This document shows positions 18,073 to 27,055 of a stretch of DNA of 64,000 nucleotides, piece by piece. The DNA is from JBBDYG01 sp040901765 (GTDB lineage Bacteria; Planctomycetota; Planctomycetia; Pirellulales; Lacipirellulaceae). The notes under the pieces are model-generated. The model was not told the origin of the DNA. It did no database searches and saw only the letters and a list, made by a program, of their open reading frames with translations. The stretch lies in NCBI GenBank assembly GCA_040901765.1, contig JBBDYG010000092.1:1-64000 (forward strand). The letters run 5' to 3'. Made by a program: the position numbers and the translations under genes. Positions within the stretch are counted from its first letter, which is position 1. The number at the start of each line of letters is the position of its first letter.

Positions 18073-19437
18073 GTGGAGTGCGTGCAATCCGTGATTACTC
18101 CTAATCTGCCGACCGATGTTCGCGTTGTTGGCGCGAAGCTGTATTTGTTGCCGGTCGAGACTCGGGTGCCGCTGAAGTTTGGTCCGGAGACATTGACTTC
18201 GGTCACCTGTGCGCGGGTGCGGCTGCGGATAGAAGGACGCGACGGCCGGACGGCCGAGGGGTGGGGCGAGACGCCACTGAGCGTGCAGTGGGTGTGGCCT
18301 TCTGTCCTGCCCTACTCCGAACGATACGACGCGCTGCTCAAGTTCACACGCGGGTTGATTCCCGCTTGGACCGCATTCGACCACTGGGGCCATCCACTCG
18401 AGATTGGCGACGCGTTCAATCGCTCGCGGCTTAGCGATTCCAATCTGCCCCACCTTGCGGCATTGGTTTGCAATTCGCCGTTCGACATCGCCCTGCACGA
18501 CGCCTACGGCAACTTGCACGCCGTGCCAATTTATTCCACATACAATCGCAAATTCCTGAGCAACGATCTCGCGCAGTTTTTGGAGTCGGACGAGTACGAC
18601 TTCACGGGAAAATATCCGTGCGACTTTCTCGCGGCATCGCCGCCGCGGACGCTGCCGGCGTGGCATTTGATCGGTGGGCTTGATCCCCTTGAGTCCGCAG
18701 ACCTCACGGGCAACGAGCCGAGTGACGGTCATCCCGTGCTGTTGCGCGACTGGATCGCCCGCGATGGGCTGACTTGCCTCAAGATAAAATTGCGCGGGAC
18801 CGACGCGGCGTGGGATTACGACCGGCTCGTGCAGGTGGGGCGGATCGCGATTGAAACCGGCGTCGCGAATCTGTCGGCCGATTTCAATTGCACGGTCACC
18901 GATCCGGCGTATGTGAACGAAATTCTCGATCGGCTTGCGGCGGACGAGCCGGAAGTGTTTCGGCGAGTTTTGTATGTCGAGCAGCCGTTTCCCTATGAGC
19001 TGGAGGAACACCCGATCGACGTGCATAGCGTTTCGCGGCTGAAGCCGCTGTTCATGGACGAAAGCGCACACGACTGGCGGCTGGTGCGGCGGGGGCGCGA
19101 GCTGGGCTGGACCGGGGTGGCGCTCAAGACGTGCAAGACGCAGACCGGCGCGATCTTGTCGCTCTGCTGGGCGAAGGCCCACGGCATGCAGCTTATGGTG
19201 CAGGACCTTACGAACCCCATGCTGGCCCAGATTCCGCACGTGCTGCTGGCGGCCCATGCCAGGACGATCATGGGCGTCGAAACGAACGCGATGCAGTTCT
19301 ACCCCGCCGCGTCGGACATTGAGGCGCGGGTTCACCCCGGGCTGTACGAGCGCCGCGATGGCCGGGTCGATCTGTCGACGATTCACGGGCAAGGGTTTGG
19401 GTATCGGGTCGAGGAAATCGGGCGGCGGCTGCCATAG
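18073..19437 (+). CDS. Enolase superfamily enzyme (mandelate racemase/muconate lactonizing-like)
   Basis: A 454-residue enolase-superfamily protein. Members abstract a proton alpha to a carboxylate using Mg2+ and act as acid-sugar dehydratases, racemases or cycloisomerases. The catalytic Lys motif is LKIKLRG. Metal ligands are in SADFNC, YVEQP and MDES, followed by GVALKTCKTQTG. An N-terminal capping domain (VGAKLYLLPVETRVPLKFG) precedes the barrel. Several in-frame GTG codons (18073, 18082, 18091) are possible starts, directly after a palindrome. The substrate cannot be assigned. Confidence 0.85.
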   Translation: MECVQSVITPNLPTDVRVVGAKLYLLPVETRVPLKFGPETLTSVTCARVRLRIEGRDGRTAEGWGETPLSVQWVWPSVLPYSERYDALLKFTRGLIPAWTAFDHWGHPLEIGDAFNRSRLSDSNLPHLAALVCNSPFDIALHDAYGNLHAVPIYSTYNRKFLSNDLAQFLESDEYDFTGKYPCDFLAASPPRTLPAWHLIGGLDPLESADLTGNEPSDGHPVLLRDWIARDGLTCLKIKLRGTDAAWDYDRLVQVGRIAIETGVANLSADFNCTVTDPAYVNEILDRLAADEPEVFRRVLYVEQPFPYELEEHPIDVHSVSRLKPLFMDESAHDWRLVRRGRELGWTGVALKTCKTQTGAILSLCWAKAHGMQLMVQDLTNPMLAQIPHVLLAAHARTIMGVETNAMQFYPAASDIEARVHPGLYERRDGRVDLSTIHGQGFGYRVEEIGRRLP

Positions 19438-19587
19438 GAAAGCGGAAATTGATTAATGCGGCCGAATCGCGTGCTAGCCGAACTTCTCTATGGCCCCAAT
19501 TGCGGCGAATGTCCCGCCAACGCCTCCACTCCGGCATGTAATCTGCATCATCTCGAACACGGGTTTCTACAACTGTGAGCTAAACCA

Positions 19588-20367
19588 ATGTCGAACAACT
19601 CGAATCAACCTGGGAAATACCGAGTCTCCCTCCGCGCCATGCTGGACCGACTAAGGGGCGACACTCAGGCGCTCGAAGAGCAAACCCGCGTTAGCACGGG
19701 GGGCGATGTGGGCGGCAATCTTTCCAGCGTACCGATGCATTTGGGCGATCTCGGCACAGAGACCTACATGCAGGAGCTAAATTCAACCTTGCTGGAAACT
19801 GAATCGCACCTTCGCGACGAGGTTTTGGCCGCCTTGGATCGAATGGACCGCGGCCAGTACGGCAACTGCGAAGATTGTAGCCGCAAGATCAAAGAAGCTC
19901 GTTTGGCGGTCGTTCCTTATACGAGATACTGCGCCGCTTGCGCGGAACGGATGGAAAACGATCAAGTGGAATTTAATTCTGGGCGGGTTGCGGAGACGGG
20001 GATCGAGTCAATCAATGTGCCGGACGCCGAAGAATCGGAACCGGCCAACATGGAAGATAACGAGAATGAAATCCTATTCTCCGATTTGCCGTCTCAATCG
20101 CACGACAAGCACCCGGACACACATGCCGCCGGCACGCCGGGAGGGGGTTCGGCCGTGGGAGGTTTGGGCGGAACGAACATTGGCGGCGGCGACCCGGACG
20201 ACGTGGACATGGAAGACGCCATGGGCAGCAGTAACTTTGACGTGGAGCTTTCGACCGACGAGGACGAAGTGACCGCGTATTCCGGACCGTCAGGAGGGGC
20301 CGTGGGTGGAACGCCCGCGGGGAAACGAGTCGTGGGCGGCAAGCGACGGACGCGGCCCCAGAAGTGA
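19588..20367 (+). CDS. TraR/DksA-type zinc finger protein with long acidic/Gly-rich tail
   Basis: A 259-residue protein. Residues about 10-122 form a DksA/TraR-like unit: a helical region (TYMQELNSTLLETESHLRD, RMDRGQYGNC) and a C4 zinc finger with Cys94, Cys97, Cys115 and Cys118 (CEDC, CAAC). DksA-like proteins bind RNA polymerase and tune initiation, so a transcription role is likely. Residues about 125-259 are an acidic and Gly-rich low-complexity tail with runs such as VGGLGGTNIGGGD, ending in a basic KRVVGGKRRTRPQK patch. That tail is much longer than in E. coli DksA and is probably disordered. Confidence 0.85.
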   Translation: MSNNSNQPGKYRVSLRAMLDRLRGDTQALEEQTRVSTGGDVGGNLSSVPMHLGDLGTETYMQELNSTLLETESHLRDEVLAALDRMDRGQYGNCEDCSRKIKEARLAVVPYTRYCAACAERMENDQVEFNSGRVAETGIESINVPDAEESEPANMEDNENEILFSDLPSQSHDKHPDTHAAGTPGGGSAVGGLGGTNIGGGDPDDVDMEDAMGSSNFDVELSTDEDEVTAYSGPSGGAVGGTPAGKRVVGGKRRTRPQK

Positions 20368-20522
20368 CACCCTTCATTCGAGTTGATCGGCGTGCGCGTC
20401 GGCAGTTGCCGCCCACGATTTCTAGCGCCTGGATTAGACTTGCGGTTTACCGGGCGGTATACTCGGAATCGGTCCCAGAGACCCCTCAGTAAGTTTTCCG
20501 GGAGGATTGGTAGCCCTCGTAG

Positions 20523-20560
20523 GACTCCAGGCCGATCGCGGAAGTAAGTTGCTTGGAGTC
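20523..20560 (+). promoter_or_regulatory. Hairpin covering the Shine-Dalgarno of the RRM gene
   Basis: GACTCCAGGC at 20523-20532 can pair with GCTTGGAGTC at 20551-20560 (10 pairs including one G-U) around an 18-base loop. The GGAG ribosome-binding site at 20555-20558 lies within the right arm, 6 bases before the ATG. Folding would hide the site, so the hairpin could act as a thermosensor-like switch. This is seen in sequence only, and the function is inferred. Confidence 0.35.
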
Positions 20561-20564
20561 AGGC

Positions 20565-20882
20565 ATGAAGATTTATGTTGGCAACCTCTCGTACGAAACC
20601 AATAACGACACGCTCGAGCAGGAATTCGCCGCATACGGCCGGGTTGATGAGGTCGCGGTGGTCATGGACCGCGAAACGGGTCGCTCGCGCGGATTCGCGT
20701 TTGTATCGATGAATAACGACAACGAAGCCCGGACCGCGATCGAGGAGATGAACGGGCGCGAGGTCGATGGCCGAACAATTACCTGTAACGAAGCCCGACC
20801 CAAGCCATCCGGCGGTCCTGGTGGCGGTGGTGGTCGCGGTGGTCGAGGTGGCGGCGGCGGTGGTGGTGGCCGACGCTGGTAA
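20565..20882 (+). CDS. Small RNA-binding protein, RRM plus Gly-rich tail
   Basis: A 105-residue single RRM protein of the cyanobacterial/planctomycete Rbp type, expected to bind RNA and often cold-responsive. RNP2 is IYVGNL near the N-terminus and RNP1 is RGFAFVSM around residue 43. From about residue 81 the protein is an Arg/Gly tail ending GGRRW. The ATG at 20565 follows GGAG at 20555-20558. The ORF can be extended four residues upstream, but that would skip the ribosome-binding site. A TATACT sequence at 20458-20463 may be its -10 element, implying a leader of about 95 bases. Confidence 0.92.
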   Translation: MKIYVGNLSYETNNDTLEQEFAAYGRVDEVAVVMDRETGRSRGFAFVSMNNDNEARTAIEEMNGREVDGRTITCNEARPKPSGGPGGGGGRGGRGGGGGGGGRRW

Positions 20883-20890
20883 CGCTTTAA

Positions 20891-20976
20891 GGAAGCGATG
20901 AACGATGAGCGATAAACGATGAGTTGTCGCGATCACATCTATCGTTCATCGCTTATCGTTCATCCTTCATCGCTTC
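20891..20976. repeat. Long palindrome (GCGATGAACGATGA type)
   Basis: The left arm at 20891-20922 is made of repeated CGATGA/CGATAA-like units and is mirrored by the right arm at 20941-20976, leaving a loop of about 18 bases. It fills most of the space between the RRM stop (20882) and the STAS start (20987). Confidence 0.8.
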
Positions 20977-20986
20977 TTACTTCCCC

Positions 20987-21349
20987 ATGTCTATCAGCAC
21001 CGCAGCCCAAGACGGCATCCTGACCATTTATTTCAACACGCCGCGGATTCTCGACGAAACGCAGCTCGAGACCGTCTCCCGCGACGTGCTTGCCGCCCTC
21101 GACAAAACGACCGAGGACAAGGTGATTCTGGACTTCAGCAAGGTTCAGTTCATGTCGTCGTCGATGCTCGGCAAGCTCGTGCAAATCAACAAGAAGTGCG
21201 GCGAATTCAAGGTGAAGCTCAAGCTGTCGGGCATCTCGCCGGAGATTCGGCAGGTGTTCAAAATCACCCGGCTCGACAAGGTGTTCGACATCGAATCCGA
21301 CGAAGCCGCGGCACGCAAGGCGTTTTTGAAGCGCGGGATTTTCGGGTAG
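20987..21349 (+). CDS. STAS domain protein (anti-anti-sigma factor-like)
   Basis: A 120-residue single STAS domain, as in SpoIIAA/RsbV-type anti-sigma-factor antagonists. The conserved phosphorylatable serine region is VILDFSKVQFMSSSMLGKLV, with the N-terminal IDE-like strand and a C-terminal helix (RLDKVFDIESDEAAARKAF). Such proteins are controlled by a partner Ser kinase and release a bound sigma factor or act in a stressosome. No kinase is adjacent. The ATG at 20987 follows the palindrome. The TAG stop at 21347-21349 is the TAG of a GTAGGTCAGG repeat. Confidence 0.88.
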   Translation: MSISTAAQDGILTIYFNTPRILDETQLETVSRDVLAALDKTTEDKVILDFSKVQFMSSSMLGKLVQINKKCGEFKVKLKLSGISPEIRQVFKITRLDKVFDIESDEAAARKAFLKRGIFG

Positions 21350-21371
21350 GTCAGGCTTTCTTGCCTGACAT
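21346..21371. repeat. GTAGGTCAGGC hairpin repeat at STAS stop codon
   Basis: The sequence from TAGGTCAGGC to GCCTGAC folds as a hairpin (GTCAGGC/GCCTGAC arms). Its TAG is the stop codon of the STAS gene. Related copies are at 44460-44483, 44525-44548 (inverted) and 63260-63280 (inverted, at the rho stop). Confidence 0.75.
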
Positions 21372-21407
21372 TTGCGAGTGCGCGAACAAATGACGCGCAA
21401 TAACCGG

Positions 21408-21489
21408 ATAACCACAACGACACGAAGTATACCACGCAGAATTGAAGCTCTTTTCCCTCCGCTTTGTGTCCTTCGTGCCGTTGTGGTTA
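21408..21489. repeat. Long palindrome (AACCACAACGGCACGAAG type)
   Basis: The left arm at 21408-21427 pairs with the right arm at 21471-21489 almost perfectly, with a loop of about 43 bases. The same arm sequence recurs in the palindrome at 26970-27055. It lies between the convergent STAS and sialate esterase genes and has no T-tract. Confidence 0.8.
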
Positions 21490-21525
21490 AAAAATGGATG
21501 GCCATGCCCGGCCAGGATGACCGGG

Positions 21526-23082
21526 CTATTTATTGTTGGCCGTTACGCTTGGCCAGTCGTCGGTGCGGAACGGCGTCACGGGCAGGCCGCTCGACGAATA
21601 GAGGTTGACCACGGGGTTGTCGGCCCAGGCGTAGCGGACGGCGACCGGCTCGGGGACGGCGTCACACGTGACTTCGACCTGATGACTGGGGCTGATGACT
21701 TTCGCCTGTGCCACATGCCATTTGCGGTCCTTGCCGGCAAGGGTGAAACCGCGAATCTCGGGAACGTCCAAGTCCATCAATCCTTCGCCGAAATGACGGA
21801 AAGTGACGATCGCTTTATTTTCGTTCACCTCGAAGTGGTCGTACCGCGGGCTGGCATCGGAAATTGCCACGCCATAATCGTTCGCAAGGGCTAAGCGGGC
21901 CAGTCGTTTGCCGACTTCCTCTTTATTGCGGGGATGGATGTCTTTGCCGTCGCCGATGTCGATGATCACGGCTTGCCCGGTTTTCGGCAGGCGGTCGAGC
22001 GTCATCGTTTGGGCTTCGCGCAGCTCGGCCCAAGGGCTCTCAGCAGGTTCGGGTTTTTCAGGCATGAAGTCGGCGAGTTGGACCCAGTAAAACGGAAAAT
22101 CGCCCTGCCCCCAGGCGTCGCGCCAAGACGCGATCATCCGCGGGAACAGGTCACGATACTGATAAGCCCTGTCGGCGTTGGATTCGCCCTGGTACCAAAT
22201 CGCGCCGCGAATGGCGAATGGCAACAGCGGCGCGACCCGCGCGTTGTACAAGTTGGCCGGCCGATGCTGAGCGAACAGCGGGTTGTTAATGCCCGGTTGT
22301 GCGGGAACGGCCTCGCCCCTGGCTTCGGCGGCATCGCGGGCGGTGCGCCACTCGGCGAGCTGCGCATCATAGTCGCCCCGCAGTTTCGCTTCGTCGTGTT
22401 CCGACTCGGTCTGCTTCCAACGGGCGAGCAATGGTTCATACAGCGCTTCGCCTTCGAACTTCTCGCGCGGTACCCAGGTTTCGCACGACGAACCGCCCCA
22501 CGAATTGTCGATCAACCCGATCGGCACGCCCAGCGTTTGGTGCAACTGACGACCGAAGAAGTAACCGACGGCCGAGAAGCCGTTGACGCTATCGGGGGTG
22601 CAGACCACCCACCGCTGCTCGATATCGGTATTGGGCGTCTGCGTTCCGACCGCTTTGACTTGGAGAAAACGAATTTGCGGCGTATTGGCCGCAGCGCGGG
22701 TCAAGTCGGCGTTGTCCGAATGCGACACGGGCCATTCCATGTTCGATTGCCCGGAGCAAACCCACACCTCGCCCACGAGAATGTCGTTCACTTCTACCTG
22801 GTTATTGCCTTTGACAACTAGCTTGAGCGGCTCGCCCACAGCCAGGGGCTGGAGCGTGACACGCCACTTTCCATCGGCATCCGCGGTGGCGGAGTGCGAT
22901 TGGCCGGCGATTTCGACGGTGATTTTTTCGCCGGGATCGGCCCAACCCCAGACGTTCACAGGCATTTCGCGCTGCAGGACCATGTGGTCCGTGAATATCC
23001 GCGGCAGGCGGACATCGGCGAAGGCGGCGGTGCTAAGATGAGTCAGCGCCAGAATAAGAGTTACAAAGATTGGACGGTTCAT
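21526..23082 (-). CDS. Sialate O-acetylesterase-like SGNH esterase
   Basis: A 518-residue secreted carbohydrate esterase of the sialate O-acetylesterase family. The signal peptide ends about residue 22 (STAAFA). An N-terminal beta domain (IFTDHMVLQREMPVNVWGWADPG) precedes the SGNH hydrolase: block I GEVWVCSGQSNMEW contains the nucleophilic serine, IGLIDNSWGGSS follows, and IWYQGESNA is present. Planctomycete members are usually annotated as 9-O-acetylesterases and probably de-acetylate polysaccharides, which would suit the sulfatases nearby. It stands alone on the minus strand. Confidence 0.9.
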   Translation of the reverse strand: MNRPIFVTLILALTHLSTAAFADVRLPRIFTDHMVLQREMPVNVWGWADPGEKITVEIAGQSHSATADADGKWRVTLQPLAVGEPLKLVVKGNNQVEVNDILVGEVWVCSGQSNMEWPVSHSDNADLTRAAANTPQIRFLQVKAVGTQTPNTDIEQRWVVCTPDSVNGFSAVGYFFGRQLHQTLGVPIGLIDNSWGGSSCETWVPREKFEGEALYEPLLARWKQTESEHDEAKLRGDYDAQLAEWRTARDAAEARGEAVPAQPGINNPLFAQHRPANLYNARVAPLLPFAIRGAIWYQGESNADRAYQYRDLFPRMIASWRDAWGQGDFPFYWVQLADFMPEKPEPAESPWAELREAQTMTLDRLPKTGQAVIIDIGDGKDIHPRNKEEVGKRLARLALANDYGVAISDASPRYDHFEVNENKAIVTFRHFGEGLMDLDVPEIRGFTLAGKDRKWHVAQAKVISPSHQVEVTCDAVPEPVAVRYAWADNPVVNLYSSSGLPVTPFRTDDWPSVTANNK

Positions 23083-23296
23083 AGGTGGATCCCCGAAGTA
23101 GAGTTTTTGACGAAGCGTTGGATTATAACCCAGCTAGGTCCTGAACGCACCCACAGCGACGACTTCGACGCGATCGGGGTGTCGGCAAAAAACACGCCAT
23201 AGATTGGTTTCTAAATCGCGGGGATAACGATCTCAGTTGCGACGAGAATTCCGCGAATTTGATTTTGCGATCTGTTTGAGGAGCGATTGAGCCACG

Positions 23297-23824
23297 TTAC
23301 CACAGACCTTGCTGAGCGCCGATTACTTGCTCGATCCAAATGCGCAATTCTCGAACGGAACGAATCAATTGTGCATCGGGCCAGCGTGCCAATATAGTGG
23401 CGTCGAGCTCCCGATCAAGGATGCGAACGGAATCTCCGGCGTCGGACGACAGTGCGAAACCACCTGCCTTTGCAACATCAAAAACAATTGAGACGATTTC
23501 GTCAACCAGCTTCTTGACAGTAATTTCGACGGCCATCGAAACTACCGAGTCTTTCTCAAAATCACTTCCCCTGAAACGAACGCTTTCGCCGTCTACGCCG
23601 TAAAACGCGTACCCTTCGCACTCAGGCTCAGGACCTCGGATGCCGTGGAGAGCAAACACGCTTTTCACGGAACGAATTTGATGCCCCGACAGCCCGTCGT
23701 CAATTGGAAATCTAACCTCTTCGCCCGTAAATGGGTTGATTCCTAATCGGAAACGATCACCGAAATTGCAAGTATTGAGGCCAAAGCTGTACAGCCAGTG
23801 AATTAGTTCCATTGAAATATCCAC
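23297..23824 (-). CDS. Hypothetical protein
   Basis: A 175-residue protein not recognised as any family. It begins MDISMELIHWLYSFG, is acidic overall, and has no signal peptide or membrane segment. The pattern of hydrophobic strands (FRLGINPFTGEEVRFP, ECEGYAFYGVDGESVRF) followed by helices (VVSMAVEITVKKLVDEIVSIV) suggests a compact alpha/beta cytoplasmic protein. It lies between the sialate esterase and a transporter on the same strand, with 45 bases to the transporter stop. The open frame and codon pattern look real, but no function is proposed. Confidence 0.6.
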   Translation of the reverse strand: MDISMELIHWLYSFGLNTCNFGDRFRLGINPFTGEEVRFPIDDGLSGHQIRSVKSVFALHGIRGPEPECEGYAFYGVDGESVRFRGSDFEKDSVVSMAVEITVKKLVDEIVSIVFDVAKAGGFALSSDAGDSVRILDRELDATILARWPDAQLIRSVRELRIWIEQVIGAQQGLW

Positions 23825-23868
23825 GCCGTGTAGGCGGCCATCACACGCCGCGACTCAATTAAGCATTT

Positions 23869-25380
23869 CTACCACCAGCCCAGCAGTTTCCAATAGGGCA
23901 GCCCCACGCCGAGCCAGATAGCCAGGTGGGCCAGCGACACGATAAACCCGATCGCGAACCAGCGGGCGACGGTGACGTAGCCCAGGCCGAAGTAGATGAT
24001 GATTGGGCCGCTGGAGTAGTGAGTCGTGCATCCGCAGAGATTGGAGAAGTAGGCGAGCATGGCGACCATCAGCAGCGGCGGGGAGCCGGCGCTGCTGGCG
24101 ACTGTCATGAACACGCCGACAAACGCCAAAATATGCCCGGTGAGCATCGAGAAGGCGTACATCGAATAGAAGTAAATAAGGGCCAGGGCGAGGGCGGCCA
24201 GCAGCGGCGAGAAGCCAGTGACCTGAGTGTGGACTTGATCCGCAAACCAATCGACAAAACCGGTGGTCTTGAGCGCATCGGCAATGTTGACCATTCCGCC
24301 GAGCCAAATCAGGGCATCCCAAGCGGCGGCATTGCCGACGACGCTCCGCCACGGCAGCACACCGAGGACCACGAGCGTTGCGACGCCCATCATTGCCACG
24401 AGAGTCGCCGGCAGCGACGCGCCGAAGATTTCCTTTTGGAAGTACTCGGTAGCCCACAGTACGAGCATTGCGACCAGCACGATGGACATCGCAATTTGCC
24501 GCGGCGTCCAGCGGCCCATCGCAGAGAGTTGTTCGCGAGCTTCGCCACGAGCCGCGCTGGCGTCCGTTATTTCCGGCCGGGTAAGGCGATAGAGCAGGAA
24601 CGGAACGATGAGTGCGCTGAGCAGTCCTGGCACCACGGCTCCGATGAACCAGCGGCTCCATCCGAACTCGACTTGCAGCAGCTCTCGCGCCGCCTTGCTC
24701 ACCAAGGGGTTGGCAGCCATGCCGGTGAGAAACATCGCACTCGAGATCAGATTGGCGTGGGCACCACACAGCGCGAGGAATTGCCCGGCCCGTCGGGGGC
24801 TAGTGACGGGGTCGGATCCTAATGCATGGCTAAGTGACAGCACAATCGGCGCCATGACGCCGCCGCCCCGAGCCGTATTGGACGGGATGAATGGCGCCAG
24901 TAGCACTTCGGCGCTGGTGATGGCGTAGGCCAGTCCAAGCGTCGTTCGCCCCAGGCGATCGATTAACACAAGCGCAAGTCGTCGGCCGAGGCCCGATTCG
25001 ATCACCGCGCCCGATATCAAAAATGCGGCGACGACTAGCCACACGGTCGTATCGGCGAACCCGCTAAGTGACGCCTTGAACGACTGAGCAATGGCCTCGC
25101 TAGACGACAGCGGTGGATTTGGAACCAGATTTGACGATGCTCCGGCCACCGGCGCAAGCGAACCCGTTGTGGCCAAGACCAATAGCGCCAGCAGCACGCA
25201 CGGCCCCATCGGCAGCGGACGGACGAGGAATGAGAGAATCGTGGTCACGAACACGCCAAAGACGTGCCATGCCTGTACGTTGAGGCCGTCCGGCGGCGGC
25301 GTGAACCAGAGGGCGATTCCCACCACCACGCAGAACCACAGTCGAATCAAGTTCCGCGGTTCGTGGGAAGGTGATGTCAT
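23869..25380 (-). CDS. DASS/SLC13-family anion transporter
   Basis: An inner-membrane transporter of the divalent anion:Na+ symporter family, related to 2-oxoglutarate/malate translocators. It has about 12-13 hydrophobic segments. The SNT signature appears as FIPSNTARGGG after the first half, and the second half has the corresponding SNLCGCTTHYSSGP segment. Substrates in the family are dicarboxylates, citrate or sulfate; sulfate would fit a sulfatase-rich genome, but this is a guess. The ATG at 25378-25380 is chosen because the ORF extension upstream runs into a repeat palindrome. The protein is 503 residues. Confidence 0.9.
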   Translation of the reverse strand: MTSPSHEPRNLIRLWFCVVVGIALWFTPPPDGLNVQAWHVFGVFVTTILSFLVRPLPMGPCVLLALLVLATTGSLAPVAGASSNLVPNPPLSSSEAIAQSFKASLSGFADTTVWLVVAAFLISGAVIESGLGRRLALVLIDRLGRTTLGLAYAITSAEVLLAPFIPSNTARGGGVMAPIVLSLSHALGSDPVTSPRRAGQFLALCGAHANLISSAMFLTGMAANPLVSKAARELLQVEFGWSRWFIGAVVPGLLSALIVPFLLYRLTRPEITDASAARGEAREQLSAMGRWTPRQIAMSIVLVAMLVLWATEYFQKEIFGASLPATLVAMMGVATLVVLGVLPWRSVVGNAAAWDALIWLGGMVNIADALKTTGFVDWFADQVHTQVTGFSPLLAALALALIYFYSMYAFSMLTGHILAFVGVFMTVASSAGSPPLLMVAMLAYFSNLCGCTTHYSSGPIIIYFGLGYVTVARWFAIGFIVSLAHLAIWLGVGLPYWKLLGWW

Positions 25381-25400
25381 GGCGGCAGCAGAGGAGTTTT

Positions 25401-25587
25401 TTAGCCACTGATGAAACACGGATCGAACACGGATAAAAGAGGCAGAATTTTGGAACACTAATCAGCGCTAATCTACGCTAATGAATTCGGGATTCTTACT
25501 TTCTCCGGATTAGTGTTGATTAGCGAAGATTAGCGTTCCTTATCTTCTTTCTTATCCGTGTTCGATCCGTGTTTCATCCGTGGCTAA
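25401..25587. repeat. Nested double palindrome overlapping the larA-like 3' end
   Basis: Outer arms at 25401-25436 and 25552-25587 match at 35 of 36 bases when one is inverted. Inner arms at about 25453-25483 and 25509-25539, built from CTAAT-like units, also pair. The right outer arm is exactly the last 11 codons plus the TAA stop of the larA-like gene. The left arm lies just upstream of the transporter ATG. Confidence 0.9.
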
Positions 25588-26856
25588 GAGATCCGACCGG
25601 GATTTGTGCGCCCAAAGGCCCAGCGCGGGGTTCGGAATGTAGAAGATTTCTTCGCCATTTACCGTTTGCGGACCCGGCTGTAGGTTCTCTGGCTGATACC
25701 GCCGCATATGCTCGCTGAGATCGCCGAATTGATAGCCGACTCCCTCGACTTCCTCGCGGGTCAGCTTGCCGGGGCAGTAGGTGATCGTGAAGCGGTTCTC
25801 GGAGGAGCCGTGGATCAGGTGGGCGGCAGCGGAAAGTGCATCGCGGAGGTCGGCGTTGTCGGCGACGAACTGAATGACCTCCGGGGTGGTGCGGTAGCCG
25901 TACTTGCGAATCAGCGCGTCGATCGCCCGGTCTTCGCCGAACCGGCTGACGTTGGGCGCCAGGATCACTACTTCACCGCCGGTCGCGACGGCCATCCGCG
26001 TGCGGTAGATCGCCTTGTTGCCGAGCCAAGTCGTCTTAAACTCCTTCGGATCGAGATAGACGACGATCTTCTTCGGAGCTTCTTCGAGCACGTCGAAGTT
26101 CACTGTTACCGACAGTTCGGAGGCTCGCTGGAAGCATTCGACGTCGTCGCCAATGAACAGACCGCGGACGACCAGGTTCCCCGTATCATTGCGGCCGATG
26201 ACCGTGAGGACGAACACAACCGGCAAATCTACCAGGAACTTGTCGTGGGCGTAGTTGAGGATGCGGCGCAGGGGGTTGTCGGCGCGGCCCATGATCCGTT
26301 CCATGCCGTAAACCGCGCTGATGTAATGGCTTTCGTTGATTCCCGCCGGGCCGCCAGTGCCGACGAACAGATTCTTGTTGTAGTTGGCCATCCCGATCAC
26401 TTCGTGCGGAACGACCTGCCCGATGGAGAGGACTAAATCGTGTCCCCCTTGCGAGATGAGCCGATTCAATTGGGCCGGCCAGGGGCGCGAGTAGATGCCC
26501 TCGGTCACCTCGTGGACGAAATCCGACGGAACGTGACCGATCGTCTCCACATCGTCGCGCCAGCGGTGGACGCGAACCAGACTCGCCGGGAGCGTCGGGT
26601 ACATCTCGGCCAGCTCCTCGGCACCCATCGCGTCGTGGGTGCCGAGTGCAGGAAGGACATCGACGAGCCGATCGCCCAGAAGCTCGTGTACCATGCAGGT
26701 GAGCTTGCCCGCCTGGCTATGGACGCGGGACATATCGGGCGGCACGGCAAGTACGTGGTCCGCCCGGCCAAACTTGGTCAAAAACGCGCCTAAAGCCTGC
26801 CGCAATTCAGCATCGGACAACTCGGTGGTCGGCGATCCGCTGGCAAAATAGAGCAT
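25552..26856 (-). CDS. larA: LarA-like nickel-pincer cofactor racemase/epimerase
   Basis: A 434-residue member of the lactate racemase family (DUF2088 plus C-terminal domain). His74, His151, Lys161 and His177 occupy positions matching LarA His108, His174, Lys184 and His200; the last three keep the exact 10- and 16-residue spacing. This strongly suggests binding of the nickel pincer nucleotide. The substrate need not be lactate, since the family includes racemases of other 2-hydroxyacids and malate. The C-terminal LATDETRIEHG is encoded by a palindrome arm. LarE, which sulfurates the cofactor, is at 42811-43650; LarB and LarC are not in the window. Confidence 0.85.
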   Translation of the reverse strand: MLYFASGSPTTELSDAELRQALGAFLTKFGRADHVLAVPPDMSRVHSQAGKLTCMVHELLGDRLVDVLPALGTHDAMGAEELAEMYPTLPASLVRVHRWRDDVETIGHVPSDFVHEVTEGIYSRPWPAQLNRLISQGGHDLVLSIGQVVPHEVIGMANYNKNLFVGTGGPAGINESHYISAVYGMERIMGRADNPLRRILNYAHDKFLVDLPVVFVLTVIGRNDTGNLVVRGLFIGDDVECFQRASELSVTVNFDVLEEAPKKIVVYLDPKEFKTTWLGNKAIYRTRMAVATGGEVVILAPNVSRFGEDRAIDALIRKYGYRTTPEVIQFVADNADLRDALSAAAHLIHGSSENRFTITYCPGKLTREEVEGVGYQFGDLSEHMRRYQPENLQPGPQTVNGEEIFYIPNPALGLWAHKSRSDLLATDETRIEHG

Positions 26857-26969
26857 TTAGAAAGGTCTCGTCGCGGCGTTAATTTGCCGGGATCGGACAG
26901 CGAAAGCTGCCACTGTCTAGCGTAACACACGGCCAATTGCCACTACTATACTACTCTTTCAGTAGAGGG

Positions 26970-27055
26970 CTAACCACAACGGCACGAAGCTCACAAAGGA
27001 AGAGATACCAAGCCATTTTCAACCTACGTCGTGCCCGTTGTGCCGTTGTGGTCAG
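26970..27055. repeat. Long palindrome (CCACAACGGCACGAAG type)
   Basis: The left arm at 26970-26989 pairs with a right arm at about 27031-27055 that also contains an extra repeated unit. The arm sequence is shared with the palindrome at 21408-21489. It lies in the divergent region between the larA-like gene and the membrane protein gene. Confidence 0.75.

Noticed and set aside
15189..18206. 1005-residue open frame on the minus strand
   Set aside because: It lies opposite allantoinase, uraD, uraH and a sulfatase, all with clear catalytic motifs on the plus strand. Its composition (Arg/Ser-rich) is typical of a shadow frame in G/C-rich DNA.
23869..25380. Purine or allantoin transporter
   Set aside because: The SNT signatures place it in the DASS/SLC13 anion family, and it is 7 kb from the purine cluster.
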